Of a DNA stretch of 19,109 nucleotides, positions 7,424 to 15,433 are shown piece by piece (position 1 is the stretch's first letter; every line of letters begins with the position of its first letter). Source of the stretch: Chlamydiia bacterium (GTDB lineage Bacteria > Chlamydiota > Chlamydiia > Chlamydiales > JAAZZY01); assembly GCA_014239035.1 (NCBI GenBank), contig JAAZZY010000003.1:6802-25910 (forward strand), read 5' to 3'. A program made the translations under genes and the position numbers. The notes beneath the pieces are model-generated. The model was not told the DNA's origin, did no database searches, and saw only the letters and a list, made by a program, of their open reading frames with translations.

Positions 7424-8920
7424 ATGGGTAACTGGAAAAGTAATTTAGCACCCACTCTTTTAGTTATTCTAATAGCTTTTTCTCTGCTTGTTACAAGCTG
7501 CACCTATCCTTTTGCCTCCATTTCTTCTAAAGCAGTAATGCCAGCTGCTCTTGGAAAGACTTGGAACCCTCCTAAAAAAAGCATTAAGACTATTGATAAG
7601 ATTCACTCTGAGGAAACCATTGACCCTGCCATCTATGAGGGAGATATATCTTTAGCTCAATCGATTTCTTTTGCCTTAAAAAACAATCCCGACACAAGCA
7701 TTAGTTGGTGTGCTCTGCAAAGTTCCATTGCAGAACTTGGACTAGCAAGGGAAGATTTTTTTCCTACAATCAATACTTCAGGTTATTTGGATCGTGAACG
7801 AAGAGGATTAGCACTTCCTCCGGATAAGATTGTTAACGAATGGTTAACCACTTGGGGTCCTCGCCTCAATGTAACCTATACCCTTTGGGATTTTGGTACG
7901 CGCAATGCACAAAGTGAGAGTGCACTGCAAACCCTTTTTGCAATGGCTTGGTCTTATAACCAAGAGATCCAAAATATTGTGCAACTTATCACCAACGATT
8001 ATTACGACAACCTCTATCAAAAGGCAACCCTTGCTAATGATCAGCTAGATGTTCAAGATGCTATGCTTATTTTAGAATCTGCAGAGAAAAAACTTAAAGT
8101 AGGAGTTGGAGATGTTACGCAGCTTGTTCAGGCTAAAACTAATTACCTGCAAGCTCAGGTAAATCTTGTAGATCAAGAAGATACAGCTGCCGTCTCTCGT
8201 ATTCAGCTAGCTACAGATATGGGTATGCCTGGATATGTAAAATTTACAACACAGAATTTCCCTTGCGAGCTGCCAGATAAAAGCTTCGTCTCTAACTTGA
8301 ATGAGCTCATCGATATCGCAATAGAGTGTCGCCCCGATATCTTAAGCTCCAAGTCAGATCTTAAATCTAAAAAAGCTGCGCTTAACCAAGCAAGGCTCAA
8401 CTCTTTACCGAAAGTTGAAGGAAGCCTAGATTTGGATTATGCATCTTTTAATGGCCCATATCCCAGTAACTTAAACTATACTGGTGAGTTTAAGGTTAAC
8501 TTTCCTTTCTTTTCTGGATTTCACTACCGCAATAAAATTCGAGAAGCCAAATCGATGTACAAGCAAGCGATAGCCCAGCTCAAAAAACAACAAGATGAAA
8601 TCTTACAAGAAGTATCTATATACCATACAAATTTTATGAATGCGATTCAAAGAGTTGAGTATTCTGCTGCATTTTTAGATTCTGCATTAGAGGAATTTGA
8701 TGTCACTTTGAGCAATTACCGTGTAGGTACTGGAGATATCATTGATGTGATGCAAGCCCAGACCTCTTTAAGTGATGCTAGAACAAAATATACAGTTTCA
8801 GTAAAAGACTTATTTGTATCTTTAACTAACTTAGCATATGCAACTGGTTCCCTCATTACTCCGCATGATGGTTCGCAGTGGGACAGTATTTATCAATTTA
8901 GAGGATGCTATGAAAATTAA
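7424..8920 (+). CDS. TolC/NodT-like outer-membrane efflux lipoprotein
   Basis: This 498-residue outer-membrane channel is the exit duct of the tripartite pump encoded by the next two genes. A lipoprotein signal is visible: a hydrophobic run ending in L-L-V-T-S-C, with Cys26 as the predicted lipidated residue. The body shows the two-fold repeat of the outer membrane efflux protein (OEP) family. The first repeat begins at L-A-Q-S-I-S-F-A-L-K-N-N-P-D and contains Y-T-L-W-D-F-G-T-R-N-A. The second contains A-I-E-C-R-P-D-I-L-S-S-K-S-D-L and F-P-F-F-S-G-F-H-Y-R-N-K-I-R-E-A, ending with Y-R-V-G-T-G-D-I-I-D-V-M-Q-A-Q-T-S-L. Length is normal for NodT-type lipoproteins. A strong AAAGGAGGA (7401-7409) precedes the ATG, but at a long 14-base spacing, and an in-frame stop at 7418 rules out an earlier start. 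The last 11 bases overlap the adaptor gene. Confidence 0.93.
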   Translation: MGNWKSNLAPTLLVILIAFSLLVTSCTYPFASISSKAVMPAALGKTWNPPKKSIKTIDKIHSEETIDPAIYEGDISLAQSISFALKNNPDTSISWCALQSSIAELGLAREDFFPTINTSGYLDRERRGLALPPDKIVNEWLTTWGPRLNVTYTLWDFGTRNAQSESALQTLFAMAWSYNQEIQNIVQLITNDYYDNLYQKATLANDQLDVQDAMLILESAEKKLKVGVGDVTQLVQAKTNYLQAQVNLVDQEDTAAVSRIQLATDMGMPGYVKFTTQNFPCELPDKSFVSNLNELIDIAIECRPDILSSKSDLKSKKAALNQARLNSLPKVEGSLDLDYASFNGPYPSNLNYTGEFKVNFPFFSGFHYRNKIREAKSMYKQAIAQLKKQQDEILQEVSIYHTNFMNAIQRVEYSAAFLDSALEEFDVTLSNYRVGTGDIIDVMQAQTSLSDARTKYTVSVKDLFVSLTNLAYATGSLITPHDGSQWDSIYQFRGCYEN

Positions 8921-10013
8921 AACGATCAGCTTAATATTTACTTTTATGCTCATCTTGATAGGTGGCTGCTCAAAACAAGAGGCCCCCAAAGAAAACCCTC
9001 CATCTCCAGTGCGAACTGCTTCTGCACAAGAAAAAGACATCCCCTACTATATTGATACCCTGGGTCATTTTATTTCCTACAGAAGCGTTACTGTTCAAGC
9101 ACAGATTCAAGGTGAACTTACAGGCTTTTACTTTAATGAAGGACATAAGGTTAACCAAGGAGAGCTGTTATTTACAATTGACCCTGATCCATACCAAGCT
9201 GTTTTAGATAAGGCTGTAGCCACCCTACGTCAAAATGAAGCTCTTTATGCTTACAATAAAAGTAGGGCTGATCGCTACTCACAGCTTGTTGGTGATGACT
9301 TTGTATCTAAACTAGACTATGAGCAGTATGTATCTGAGATGCAAAACTATGCAGCCTTAATCAACCAAGATCTAGCTGAAATATATTCTGCAGAGATCAA
9401 TGTTGGATATTGCACATTAGCTGCTCCAATTACTGGAATAGCTGGAAAACGCTTAATCGATGAGGGCAATATCATTACTGATGCTGGCTCAGACCTTCTT
9501 GTCATTAACCAAATTGATCCATTATATCTCGATTTCTCATTCCCTGAACGATATTTTGATACAGTATTTCAACACCAACAGATGGCTCCTCTAAAAATAG
9601 AAGCTTACGTTCCTAATACCTCTCTAAAAACAACGGCCTGTTTACAAATGCTTGACAACACTGTAAATCCCAATACAGGAATGATTGGAGCAAGAGCAAT
9701 CCTGCCCAATCCAGATACTCGTTTTTGGCCTGAGCAATTTGTTAGAATCAGAATCATTGTATATATGATGAATAACACTTTAATGGTTCCTGATAGTTCA
9801 GTACTTCCTGGACCAAATGGAGACCTTGTTTGGGTTGTAAATTCAAAGAGTGAAGTGACACCAATAAATGTAATAACTGGAGAGCTCTTTGAGGGTGAAA
9901 CACAAATTTTATCGGGTCTAAAACAAGGAGACCAAGTGGTAACTTTTGGTCAGCTTGGTTTAGTAAAAGGACATAAAGTAGTTGTTCGAAACGACTTGAA
10001 GAAGGGCCTCTAA
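8910..10013 (+). CDS. RND efflux periplasmic adaptor (membrane fusion protein), lipidated
   Basis: This is a 367-residue HlyD/AcrA/MdtA-type adaptor that links the RND pump to the outer-membrane channel. From ATG 8910 the protein begins with a lipoprotein signal ending L-I-G-G-C, so Cys20 is the likely lipid attachment site. The split lipoyl domain is visible in V-Q-A-Q-I-Q-G-E-L-T-G-F-Y-F-N-E-G-H-K-V with L-L-F-T-I-D-P-D-P-Y, and in its second half L-A-A-P-I-T-G-I-A-G-K-R-L-I-D-E-G-N. Between these lies a short helical hairpin (about residues 90-160). The frame is open back to 8838, but the start at 8910 is preferred: it gives a proper lipoprotein signal, and GAGG lies five bases upstream. 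It overlaps the channel gene by 11 bases and the pump gene by one base (TAATG), which implies one transcript with coupled translation. Confidence 0.94.
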   Translation: MKIKTISLIFTFMLILIGGCSKQEAPKENPPSPVRTASAQEKDIPYYIDTLGHFISYRSVTVQAQIQGELTGFYFNEGHKVNQGELLFTIDPDPYQAVLDKAVATLRQNEALYAYNKSRADRYSQLVGDDFVSKLDYEQYVSEMQNYAALINQDLAEIYSAEINVGYCTLAAPITGIAGKRLIDEGNIITDAGSDLLVINQIDPLYLDFSFPERYFDTVFQHQQMAPLKIEAYVPNTSLKTTACLQMLDNTVNPNTGMIGARAILPNPDTRFWPEQFVRIRIIVYMMNNTLMVPDSSVLPGPNGDLVWVVNSKSEVTPINVITGELFEGETQILSGLKQGDQVVTFGQLGLVKGHKVVVRNDLKKGL

Positions 10014-13000
10014 TGAATATTTCACGCCCATTTATTAGACTTCCTGTAATGACTACACTTTTGATGATTGCCCTACTATTTTTTGGAGCTTCTGCTTACT
10101 TTAAAATTCCAACAAGCGCACTCCCCAATATTAGTTTCCCCACAATCCAGGTTAACACAAGCTTTCCTGGTGCTAGTGCTGAGAAAATGGCAAACCTTAT
10201 CACGGGTCCACTAGAGCGCCAGTTTATGTCCAATGTAAGTGATGTAAATATAATTACATCACAGAGCTCCTATCAATCGTCTCAAATTATTATTCAATTC
10301 AATCTTGAAAAGAATATTATAAAGGCAATGGAGGAAGTTCAGCAGGGAATTAACGAAGCTCAAAACCAGCTGCCTTCTGACCTGCCTGCGTTACCTAGCT
10401 ACACAAATGTTAACCCTTCTCAAACGCCTATTATTTATATTCTTTTGACTTCTCCAACTGAAACGCGTGCCAATCTTTATGAATGGACCTACACTTTCTT
10501 GGGCCAACGTCTATCACTTGTTGAAGGAGTTGAACAAGTGTATGCATATGGTTCTGCTCATGCCGTGCGACTTTATTTGGATCCACAGGCCATAGCTGCA
10601 CGAGGCCTTGGCTTTAATGACATTGATGACTACCTTATAAATGCCAATCCTGATCTGCCAGTTGGGAATTTATATGGAAGAGACAAACTTTTTAATATCC
10701 AATCTTCTGCTCAGCTCTTTAATGCTGAAGAATATGGGAATTTAATCGTAGCATATAGTGATGGAGAGCCGGTAAAAGTTAATGATATCGGTTATGCTGA
10801 AAATGGCATTCAAAATGATAAGGAATTTTTTAAGGTTATTACTCCTGAAGCTGTTTCAGATTGTTGTGTTCTTGCTATTTTAAGGCAAGATGATGCTAAT
10901 ACGATTAACACCGTGGCGCGACTAAACCAAAAGCTTGAGGAGTATAAGCCACAATTACCTGGGAATTTGGAGATGATAATTCCCTACGATCAATCTCTCT
11001 GGATTAAAGAGTCCATTAAAGATGTGGAATTTACACTTCTAATCGCTATGATTTTAGTTGTATCTATTATCTTTTTATACCTTGGCCGACTTCGCGATAC
11101 CATAATCCCCTCGATTACTTTGCCTCTAACTATTATTGGGACTTGGGCCTTTATGTACATTCTAGGGTATTCTTTAGATATCCTTTCACTTTTGGCTATA
11201 ACTTTATCTATTGGCTTTTTAGTTGATGATGCGATTATTGTTTTAGAAAATATTGTTCGCCACGTCCATGAAAAGAAGACGCCCTATCAGGCTGCTCTTG
11301 ATGGATCCAAGCAAATTTCTTTTACAGTTTTATCAACTTCTCTGTCTCTTTGTGCTGTTTTTATTCCCATGCTTTTTATGGCAGGAGTGGTTGGAAAACT
11401 ATTTCATGAGTTTGCAGCGACAATCATCATTGCGATAAGTATTTCAGCTTTTATCTCATTAACCCTAACTCCAATGCTCTGCAGTCGCTTTATTCCTCCA
11501 ATGTCAACTAAAAAACAATCTTGGATGGAAAAGAACTCAGAGAAGTTTAACTCTTTTTTAATAGGTAAATATGAAAAAAGCCTTACTTGGGGAATCAAAC
11601 ATAAGTTTATGCTGGTCATGCTTGGGCTCGGTTGTGTGGTTGCTAATGTTTTTCTTTATATGCACATCCCCAAAACATTTTTACCCGAAGAAGATATTAG
11701 TATTGTTCAAATATTTTTGCAGTCTGTTGAGTCTACTTCTCCGTTTGTAATGGAGCGCTATCAGGATGCCATGTCAGGTTATTTTCAAGGAAAGGAAGAG
11801 ATCGAGCAAACTGTTTCGATGGTAGGAGTCCCAACAGCAAACCAAGGAATGATTTTTGTAAATCTAAAGCCTCCTAAAGAGCGCGGACCTATTGAAGAAA
11901 TTGTTCAAGAATATTGGAAAGATTTAAATCAATGGCCAGGAGTTTTAGCTTTCCCTAAGATCTACCCCTTTATAAATTTGCAAATAGGCTCTAGTACTTC
12001 AGGAAAGGGTCAATATCAATATACCCTTGAGAGCTTTAACCCTGAGAACCTTTACAAAGATGCTGTAAAATTAATCGCTGCTATGCAAACAGATTCTACA
12101 TTTGCTCAAGTATCAAGTGATTTGCAGCCGCACCAGCCTCAACTAGAAGTTGAAATTCTTCGTGAACAAGCACGTTCATACCAACTCACAGCACGTGATA
12201 TACAAAATGCTCTTAAACTAGCATTTGGGGAGACCTATGCTGTCATGTTAAATGCTCCTCAAAACCAGTATTACGTGGTGATGCAAGTAGATGAACGATT
12301 TTGCACAGACCCCACAGATTTTTCACTCATTTATGCAAAATCTTCAGTAACTGGGGATATGGTGCCTATCAATTCTGTGGTCAATGTAACCCATAGTTCT
12401 GGACCTATCAATGTCAACCATACTGATGGTCTTCCATCTGTTACAGTTTCATTTAATCTCCCACCAAAAGAGCCTTTGGGAACAGCTCTAACTAAACTGG
12501 AAACGTTGACTGCCGCTACACTGTCAGATGATGTTCACGGAAGGGTGGAAGGTAGTGCAAATATCTTCATACAATCATTTGCTTCATTAAAATTCTTACT
12601 CGTAATTGCCATCTTTGTAATTTATTTGATCTTGGGTATCCTATATGAAAATTTCATCCACCCTTTGACTGTGCTATCGACACTTCCTCCTGCTGTTTTA
12701 GGGGCATTTTTTTCACTCTTTGTCTTTAGGATGCCCCTATCTCTATATGCATTTGTTGGAGTGATCATGCTGCTCGGTATTGTTTTAAAGAATGGTATCA
12801 TGATGATTGACTTTGCAAATGAGATCAGACTTCATGAACCCGATACATCGCCTTCGGACGCTATACATAAAGCTGCAGCACTGCGTTTTAGACCTATTTT
12901 AATGACCACTTTATCAACTATTATGGGAGCACTTCCTATTGCTCTAGGAGTTGGCGGGACTATGGCTAAAGGGCGTATTCCCCTAGGTACTGCGATTATT

Positions 13001-13168
13001 GGAGGACTTATTTTTTCACAGGTGATGACGCTATTTATCACACCATGTGCCTATATATACTTAGAGACATTTGCTGCTTTCTTGCAGAGAAAATCAGGGA
13101 TCTTTAGATCTAGCCCTGATGAAACAGATGCAGGTGAAGACTCCAAAAAGCCACCAGCTGAGGGTTAA
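10013..13168 (+). CDS. RND multidrug efflux transporter, HAE1 family (MdtB/MexB-like)
   Basis: This is a 1051-residue inner-membrane proton/drug antiporter, full length for the family (about 1020-1050). The N-terminal F-x-x-x-P-V-M-T-T-L-L-M helix leads into the first periplasmic loop (F-P-T-I-Q-V-N-T-S-F-P-G-A-S-A-E). TM4 carries the proton-relay aspartates in L-V-D-D-A-I-I-V-L-E-N-I (D405, D406). TM10 carries the matching lysine in G-I-V-L-K-N-G-I-M-M-I-D-F-A (K926). The C-terminus has R-F-R-P-I-L-M-T-T and the G-x-x-x-A-x-G-x-G loop. All key residues are intact, so it should work as a homotrimer with the upstream adaptor and channel. The sequence reads most like the MdtB/MdtC branch; the substrate is unknown. 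A polar tail of about 25 residues (rich in D, E, K and P) follows the last helix. No local regulator gene is adjacent. Confidence 0.95.
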   Translation: MNISRPFIRLPVMTTLLMIALLFFGASAYFKIPTSALPNISFPTIQVNTSFPGASAEKMANLITGPLERQFMSNVSDVNIITSQSSYQSSQIIIQFNLEKNIIKAMEEVQQGINEAQNQLPSDLPALPSYTNVNPSQTPIIYILLTSPTETRANLYEWTYTFLGQRLSLVEGVEQVYAYGSAHAVRLYLDPQAIAARGLGFNDIDDYLINANPDLPVGNLYGRDKLFNIQSSAQLFNAEEYGNLIVAYSDGEPVKVNDIGYAENGIQNDKEFFKVITPEAVSDCCVLAILRQDDANTINTVARLNQKLEEYKPQLPGNLEMIIPYDQSLWIKESIKDVEFTLLIAMILVVSIIFLYLGRLRDTIIPSITLPLTIIGTWAFMYILGYSLDILSLLAITLSIGFLVDDAIIVLENIVRHVHEKKTPYQAALDGSKQISFTVLSTSLSLCAVFIPMLFMAGVVGKLFHEFAATIIIAISISAFISLTLTPMLCSRFIPPMSTKKQSWMEKNSEKFNSFLIGKYEKSLTWGIKHKFMLVMLGLGCVVANVFLYMHIPKTFLPEEDISIVQIFLQSVESTSPFVMERYQDAMSGYFQGKEEIEQTVSMVGVPTANQGMIFVNLKPPKERGPIEEIVQEYWKDLNQWPGVLAFPKIYPFINLQIGSSTSGKGQYQYTLESFNPENLYKDAVKLIAAMQTDSTFAQVSSDLQPHQPQLEVEILREQARSYQLTARDIQNALKLAFGETYAVMLNAPQNQYYVVMQVDERFCTDPTDFSLIYAKSSVTGDMVPINSVVNVTHSSGPINVNHTDGLPSVTVSFNLPPKEPLGTALTKLETLTAATLSDDVHGRVEGSANIFIQSFASLKFLLVIAIFVIYLILGILYENFIHPLTVLSTLPPAVLGAFFSLFVFRMPLSLYAFVGVIMLLGIVLKNGIMMIDFANEIRLHEPDTSPSDAIHKAAALRFRPILMTTLSTIMGALPIALGVGGTMAKGRIPLGTAIIGGLIFSQVMTLFITPCAYIYLETFAAFLQRKSGIFRSSPDETDAGEDSKKPPAEG

Positions 13169-13785
13169 ACCTTACGAGTTGAAAGCCCGGTGGAGGTGCT
13201 CTCCCAGGTGCTTGTTGAATCCTTCCTCTGTTTGATTTCCCATCTATAGTGGTTATTATCTACAATAGTCATAGTGTACATCTGCTGGACCTCTTGGCGA
13301 TTACTATCTATAATCGTTGAAACAAATGAATAGTGGTTCTCTTCATGATTAAATGTTCCTTCAGAGTCCATGAAGGCTCCACTACAGTCAAAATACCATG
13401 AGAAGAATTGGTTGAGGTTATTGTTAAAGGTTAAAACAGTCATCGCCGTAAAAGCGCTCTGAACACTTTTATCTAGATCTCGTGAGTTATATTTTACCCG
13501 AGCCTTAAGTTGTTTCTGCATAAAATGACCATTTAATATAGGTGTAAAGGTCTCTGTTCCAGTGATTCGAGCCCGAATATTCTTTACTATCTTACCTTGA
13601 CCTTCCTCTATCATCCAGCTGCCTGAAATATTCCAAGTGCCTTTAAGAAAGTTCATTAGATCATTTTGGTCTTCGTTTGTTCCCACTACTGTATCATTAG
13701 CGCTACATCGCCTGGCATCAGCATTTAGAGTCCCCAAAGTGCCAAAGCAAATTACAAAAGTTAGAAAAATTTGAACTACCCGCAT
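13165..13785 (-). CDS. Secreted DUF1579-like protein
   Basis: This 206-residue protein has a clear N-terminal signal peptide: basic start, hydrophobic core, likely cleavage after A-D-A at about residue 24. The mature part resembles the DUF1579 family. A G-T-W-N-I-S-G-S-W opening is followed by T-P-I-L-N-G-H-F-M-Q-K-Q, then A-M-T-V-L-T-F-N-N-N-L-N-Q-F-F-S-W-Y-F-D and the D-S-E-G-T-F-N motif, ending with a strand before S-T-R-K-V. DUF1579 proteins are predicted lipocalin-like beta barrels of unknown ligand. The gene is convergent with the RND pump and the two stop codons share the TTAA at 13165-13168. Its ribosome-binding site is weak. The signal peptide is well supported; the family match is moderate and by eye. 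Confidence 0.75.
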   Translation of the reverse strand: MRVVQIFLTFVICFGTLGTLNADARRCSANDTVVGTNEDQNDLMNFLKGTWNISGSWMIEEGQGKIVKNIRARITGTETFTPILNGHFMQKQLKARVKYNSRDLDKSVQSAFTAMTVLTFNNNLNQFFSWYFDCSGAFMDSEGTFNHEENHYSFVSTIIDSNRQEVQQMYTMTIVDNNHYRWEIKQRKDSTSTWESTSTGLSTRKV

Positions 13786-13795
13786 ACCAATTCAC

Positions 13796-13847
13796 TCAAT
13801 TTTAAGATAAAAAGAGCAAATCATAGAATATTTTTTATTAAAATTGA
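13796..13847. repeat. 10-bp inverted repeat in the 13786-14027 intergenic region
   Basis: TCAATTTTAA (13796-13805) and TTAAAATTGA (13838-13847) are perfect inverted copies 32 bp apart. The outer copy overlaps the -35 of the candidate DUF1579 promoter and the inner copy lies in the leader. It is AT-only apart from one C/G, so chance is a serious alternative. Confidence 0.35.
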
Positions 13848-13848
13848 A
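13820..13848 (-). promoter_or_regulatory. Candidate promoter for the DUF1579-like gene
   Basis: On the minus strand, TTCAAT (13843-13848) and TATGAT (13820-13825) are separated by 17 bp. The -10 matches five of six bases, the -35 only three. The start would fall near 13813, about 28 bases before the ATG at 13785. Confidence 0.35.
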
Positions 13849-14027
13849 GCATTCTCTACCATTCTCCTTTCAGACTTAACCAGTTTTTAATTAAAGAGTT
13901 GAAACATACCTCTCTCTTGAGAGATTCTTAAAATGAAAAAAAATAAGGATTTAGGGCAATAAATTCTTGGATAAATTGCAATCTTTTGGTAACTGTTGAA
14001 GTGAAGGAGCCATGAAAGGAGGTTGAC

Positions 14028-14240
14028 ATGCGTAATCCATTATTAGACACGAACTTCGGTTTGTATAACCTTTTAAATACAATTGCTTTTGGAGTAATCA
14101 TTTTTACTCTTGTAGTGACTAACATAAGAAGCGCCAGAAATGAAAAGAATCCTTGTAAATTCTCAATGCTTACAAGACTTCTTGTCGCTTTAGCGTTTGC
14201 TTTGTTAATCATCTCTACTTGGATAGCACTTCCAGTGTAG
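14028..14240 (+). CDS. Small two-TM membrane protein, unknown function
   Basis: The protein has 70 residues with two hydrophobic segments, about residues 11-32 and 48-68. They are joined by a basic polar loop (R-S-A-R-N-E-K-N-P-C-K), which the positive-inside rule places in the cytoplasm with both ends outside. I do not recognise a family. It is very likely a real, well-expressed gene: an almost ideal AAAGGAGG (14015-14022) sits five bases before the ATG, and a strong terminator ends the unit 36 bases after the stop. A second Shine-Dalgarno-like GAAGGAG and a four-codon ORF overlap the leader. No partner gene is obvious, and it appears to be its own transcription unit between the divergent DUF1579 gene and the unknown pair downstream. 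Confidence 0.8.
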   Translation: MRNPLLDTNFGLYNLLNTIAFGVIIFTLVVTNIRSARNEKNPCKFSMLTRLLVALAFALLIISTWIALPV

Positions 14241-14276
14241 TAGGCTATTAATTAGCAATTTTTTTAAAAAAGTTGG

Positions 14277-14309
14277 ATACCCTTTCTAATAGAAAGGGTA
14301 TTTTTTTTT
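14277..14309 (+). terminator. Rho-independent terminator
   Basis: Stem ATACCCTTTCT (14277-14287) and AGAAAGGGTAT (14291-14301) form a perfect 11-bp stem with a three-base AAT loop. It is followed by a run of T up to 14309. It ends the transcript of the 70-residue membrane protein and isolates the unknown gene pair downstream. Confidence 0.92.
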
Positions 14310-14373
14310 GTTCATTTATTCTACACTACTTTCGATTAAACACTTTTAAATCTCTAGATAAGGCAATTTCAAA

Positions 14374-15357
14374 ATGAGTGTTATTATTGACGGTGCTATA
14401 GTTCGATATGTTCCGCAAGTTCCAAATGAGAAAATAACACGCACCGTTGCAAGTGTTCTCACACATAAAATAAATGATTATACTGGCATTGAAAGAGCCT
14501 TAGACACAGTTTTATCTTCTTTTGATCAATCCGTTGAAATTTCTCCAAGCCCTTATGATCTTCGCCTAGATGGGGAAAGAGAATGGAATGGACTTGCAAC
14601 TATCTCTACCCGCATTGACGTTAGAAGTATTGAATTTGCAGTAAGAGGAGTTTTTGAAAGAGCTGGCTTTCGTCAAAGAACTGAGGCTACTCCTCCAACT
14701 CGCGCTGATTATGAACTTACCTTTTTAGAGCCCAAAAAAAAGCCCGGTTATACCAAACAAACTTTTCTACTTTTCCCTTATGTTTCTCCTGATTCAGCAC
14801 AATCAACTTTACATGAACAAGTCACTCTACCCTTAGACAGAGACCCAATGAGTCCCCGTGAGCCTCTTTCTCCAATCGATTTTCCCCCAGAGCCTCCTCT
14901 TCCTGATATGAGCATTCTTGCTCAAGACTGTTTTCAAAAGCAGGCTCAATTTAGGATGCTACATGAAGCTACTGCGAGATACCTTGACTCTATTGGACAA
15001 TTGACAGAGGACGCAGCAGCATACCTCAACCAAGCCAACTGGAATGAGATTCTACATTCACTTGGACCAGTTGCGACTATAACGGGGTTTGCCGCTTGGG
15101 GGGCAGGAGGTTTTGTAGGCAAAATTTTAGAAGCAGTATCCGCCCTCACAGGGACAGCACGCGCTGCTATTACCGCATCTGATTATGCTAGCTCTGAACA
15201 AGCTAGAAACCTTCTTCAAGACCTTGAGACACTAGCTCAAACTTATCAGTATTCTGCAATTAGATGCGAAGAACACCCTCCCCCACACAACACTCGCGAA
15301 GCTGCAGCAGATCCTTCATCATCCGAATCCGAAGACGAGGGCTGGCAACGAGTTTAG
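14374..15357 (+). CDS. Protein of unknown function with proline-rich linker and acidic C-terminal tail
   Basis: This is a 327-residue protein I do not recognise. There is no signal peptide. Residues 1-135 look globular and mixed alpha/beta. Residues 152-178 form a proline-rich linker with several P-x-x-P spacings (S-P-R-E-P-L-S-P and F-P-P-E-P-P-L-P). Residues 182-225 look helical. Residues 229-268 form a Gly/Ala-rich hydrophobic stretch (F-A-A-W-G-A-G-G-F-V-G) that could insert in a membrane or form a helical hairpin. Residues 314-323 are a Ser/Glu/Asp tail, and the chain ends in W-Q-R-V. The start has only AAGG about 11 bases upstream. It follows a strong terminator, so it needs its own promoter, which I could not place with confidence. 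The architecture would suit a secreted effector of a host-associated bacterium, but nothing proves secretion. The gene itself is secure because the long frame has ordinary composition. Confidence 0.75.
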   Translation: MSVIIDGAIVRYVPQVPNEKITRTVASVLTHKINDYTGIERALDTVLSSFDQSVEISPSPYDLRLDGEREWNGLATISTRIDVRSIEFAVRGVFERAGFRQRTEATPPTRADYELTFLEPKKKPGYTKQTFLLFPYVSPDSAQSTLHEQVTLPLDRDPMSPREPLSPIDFPPEPPLPDMSILAQDCFQKQAQFRMLHEATARYLDSIGQLTEDAAAYLNQANWNEILHSLGPVATITGFAAWGAGGFVGKILEAVSALTGTARAAITASDYASSEQARNLLQDLETLAQTYQYSAIRCEEHPPPHNTREAAADPSSSESEDEGWQRV

Positions 15358-15373
15358 GACTGAAACAGATCTC

Positions 15374-15402
15374 TTGTTTGCAATTTTTTTATCTGTTAGT
15401 AT
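15374..15402 (+). promoter_or_regulatory. Sigma70-type promoter for the second unknown protein
   Basis: TTGTTT (15374-15379) and TAGTAT (15397-15402) are separated by exactly 17 bp, placing the start of transcription about 25 bases before the ATG at 15434. An inverted repeat, AACAGAT (15364-15370) and ATCTGTT (15391-15397), brackets the -35 box and touches the -10, and could be an operator. Confidence 0.5.
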
Positions 15403-15433
15403 TTTTGCTATTTTCTAAAATTTTCAAGTATAA

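Noticed and set aside
8838..8909. Earlier start for the periplasmic adaptor
   Set aside because: It would place 24 polar residues before a textbook lipoprotein signal peptide and would overlap the channel gene by 83 bases. ATG 8910 has GAGG upstream.
13911..13950. TTGAGA followed by AAATAA as a promoter for the 70-residue membrane protein
   Set aside because: The -10 is too poor in an A-rich stretch to call. That gene must have a promoter in 13850-14000, but I cannot place it.
14244..14265. GCTA/TAGC mini-hairpin followed by T-run
   Set aside because: A four-base AT-rich stem is too weak. The 11-bp stem just downstream is the real terminator.
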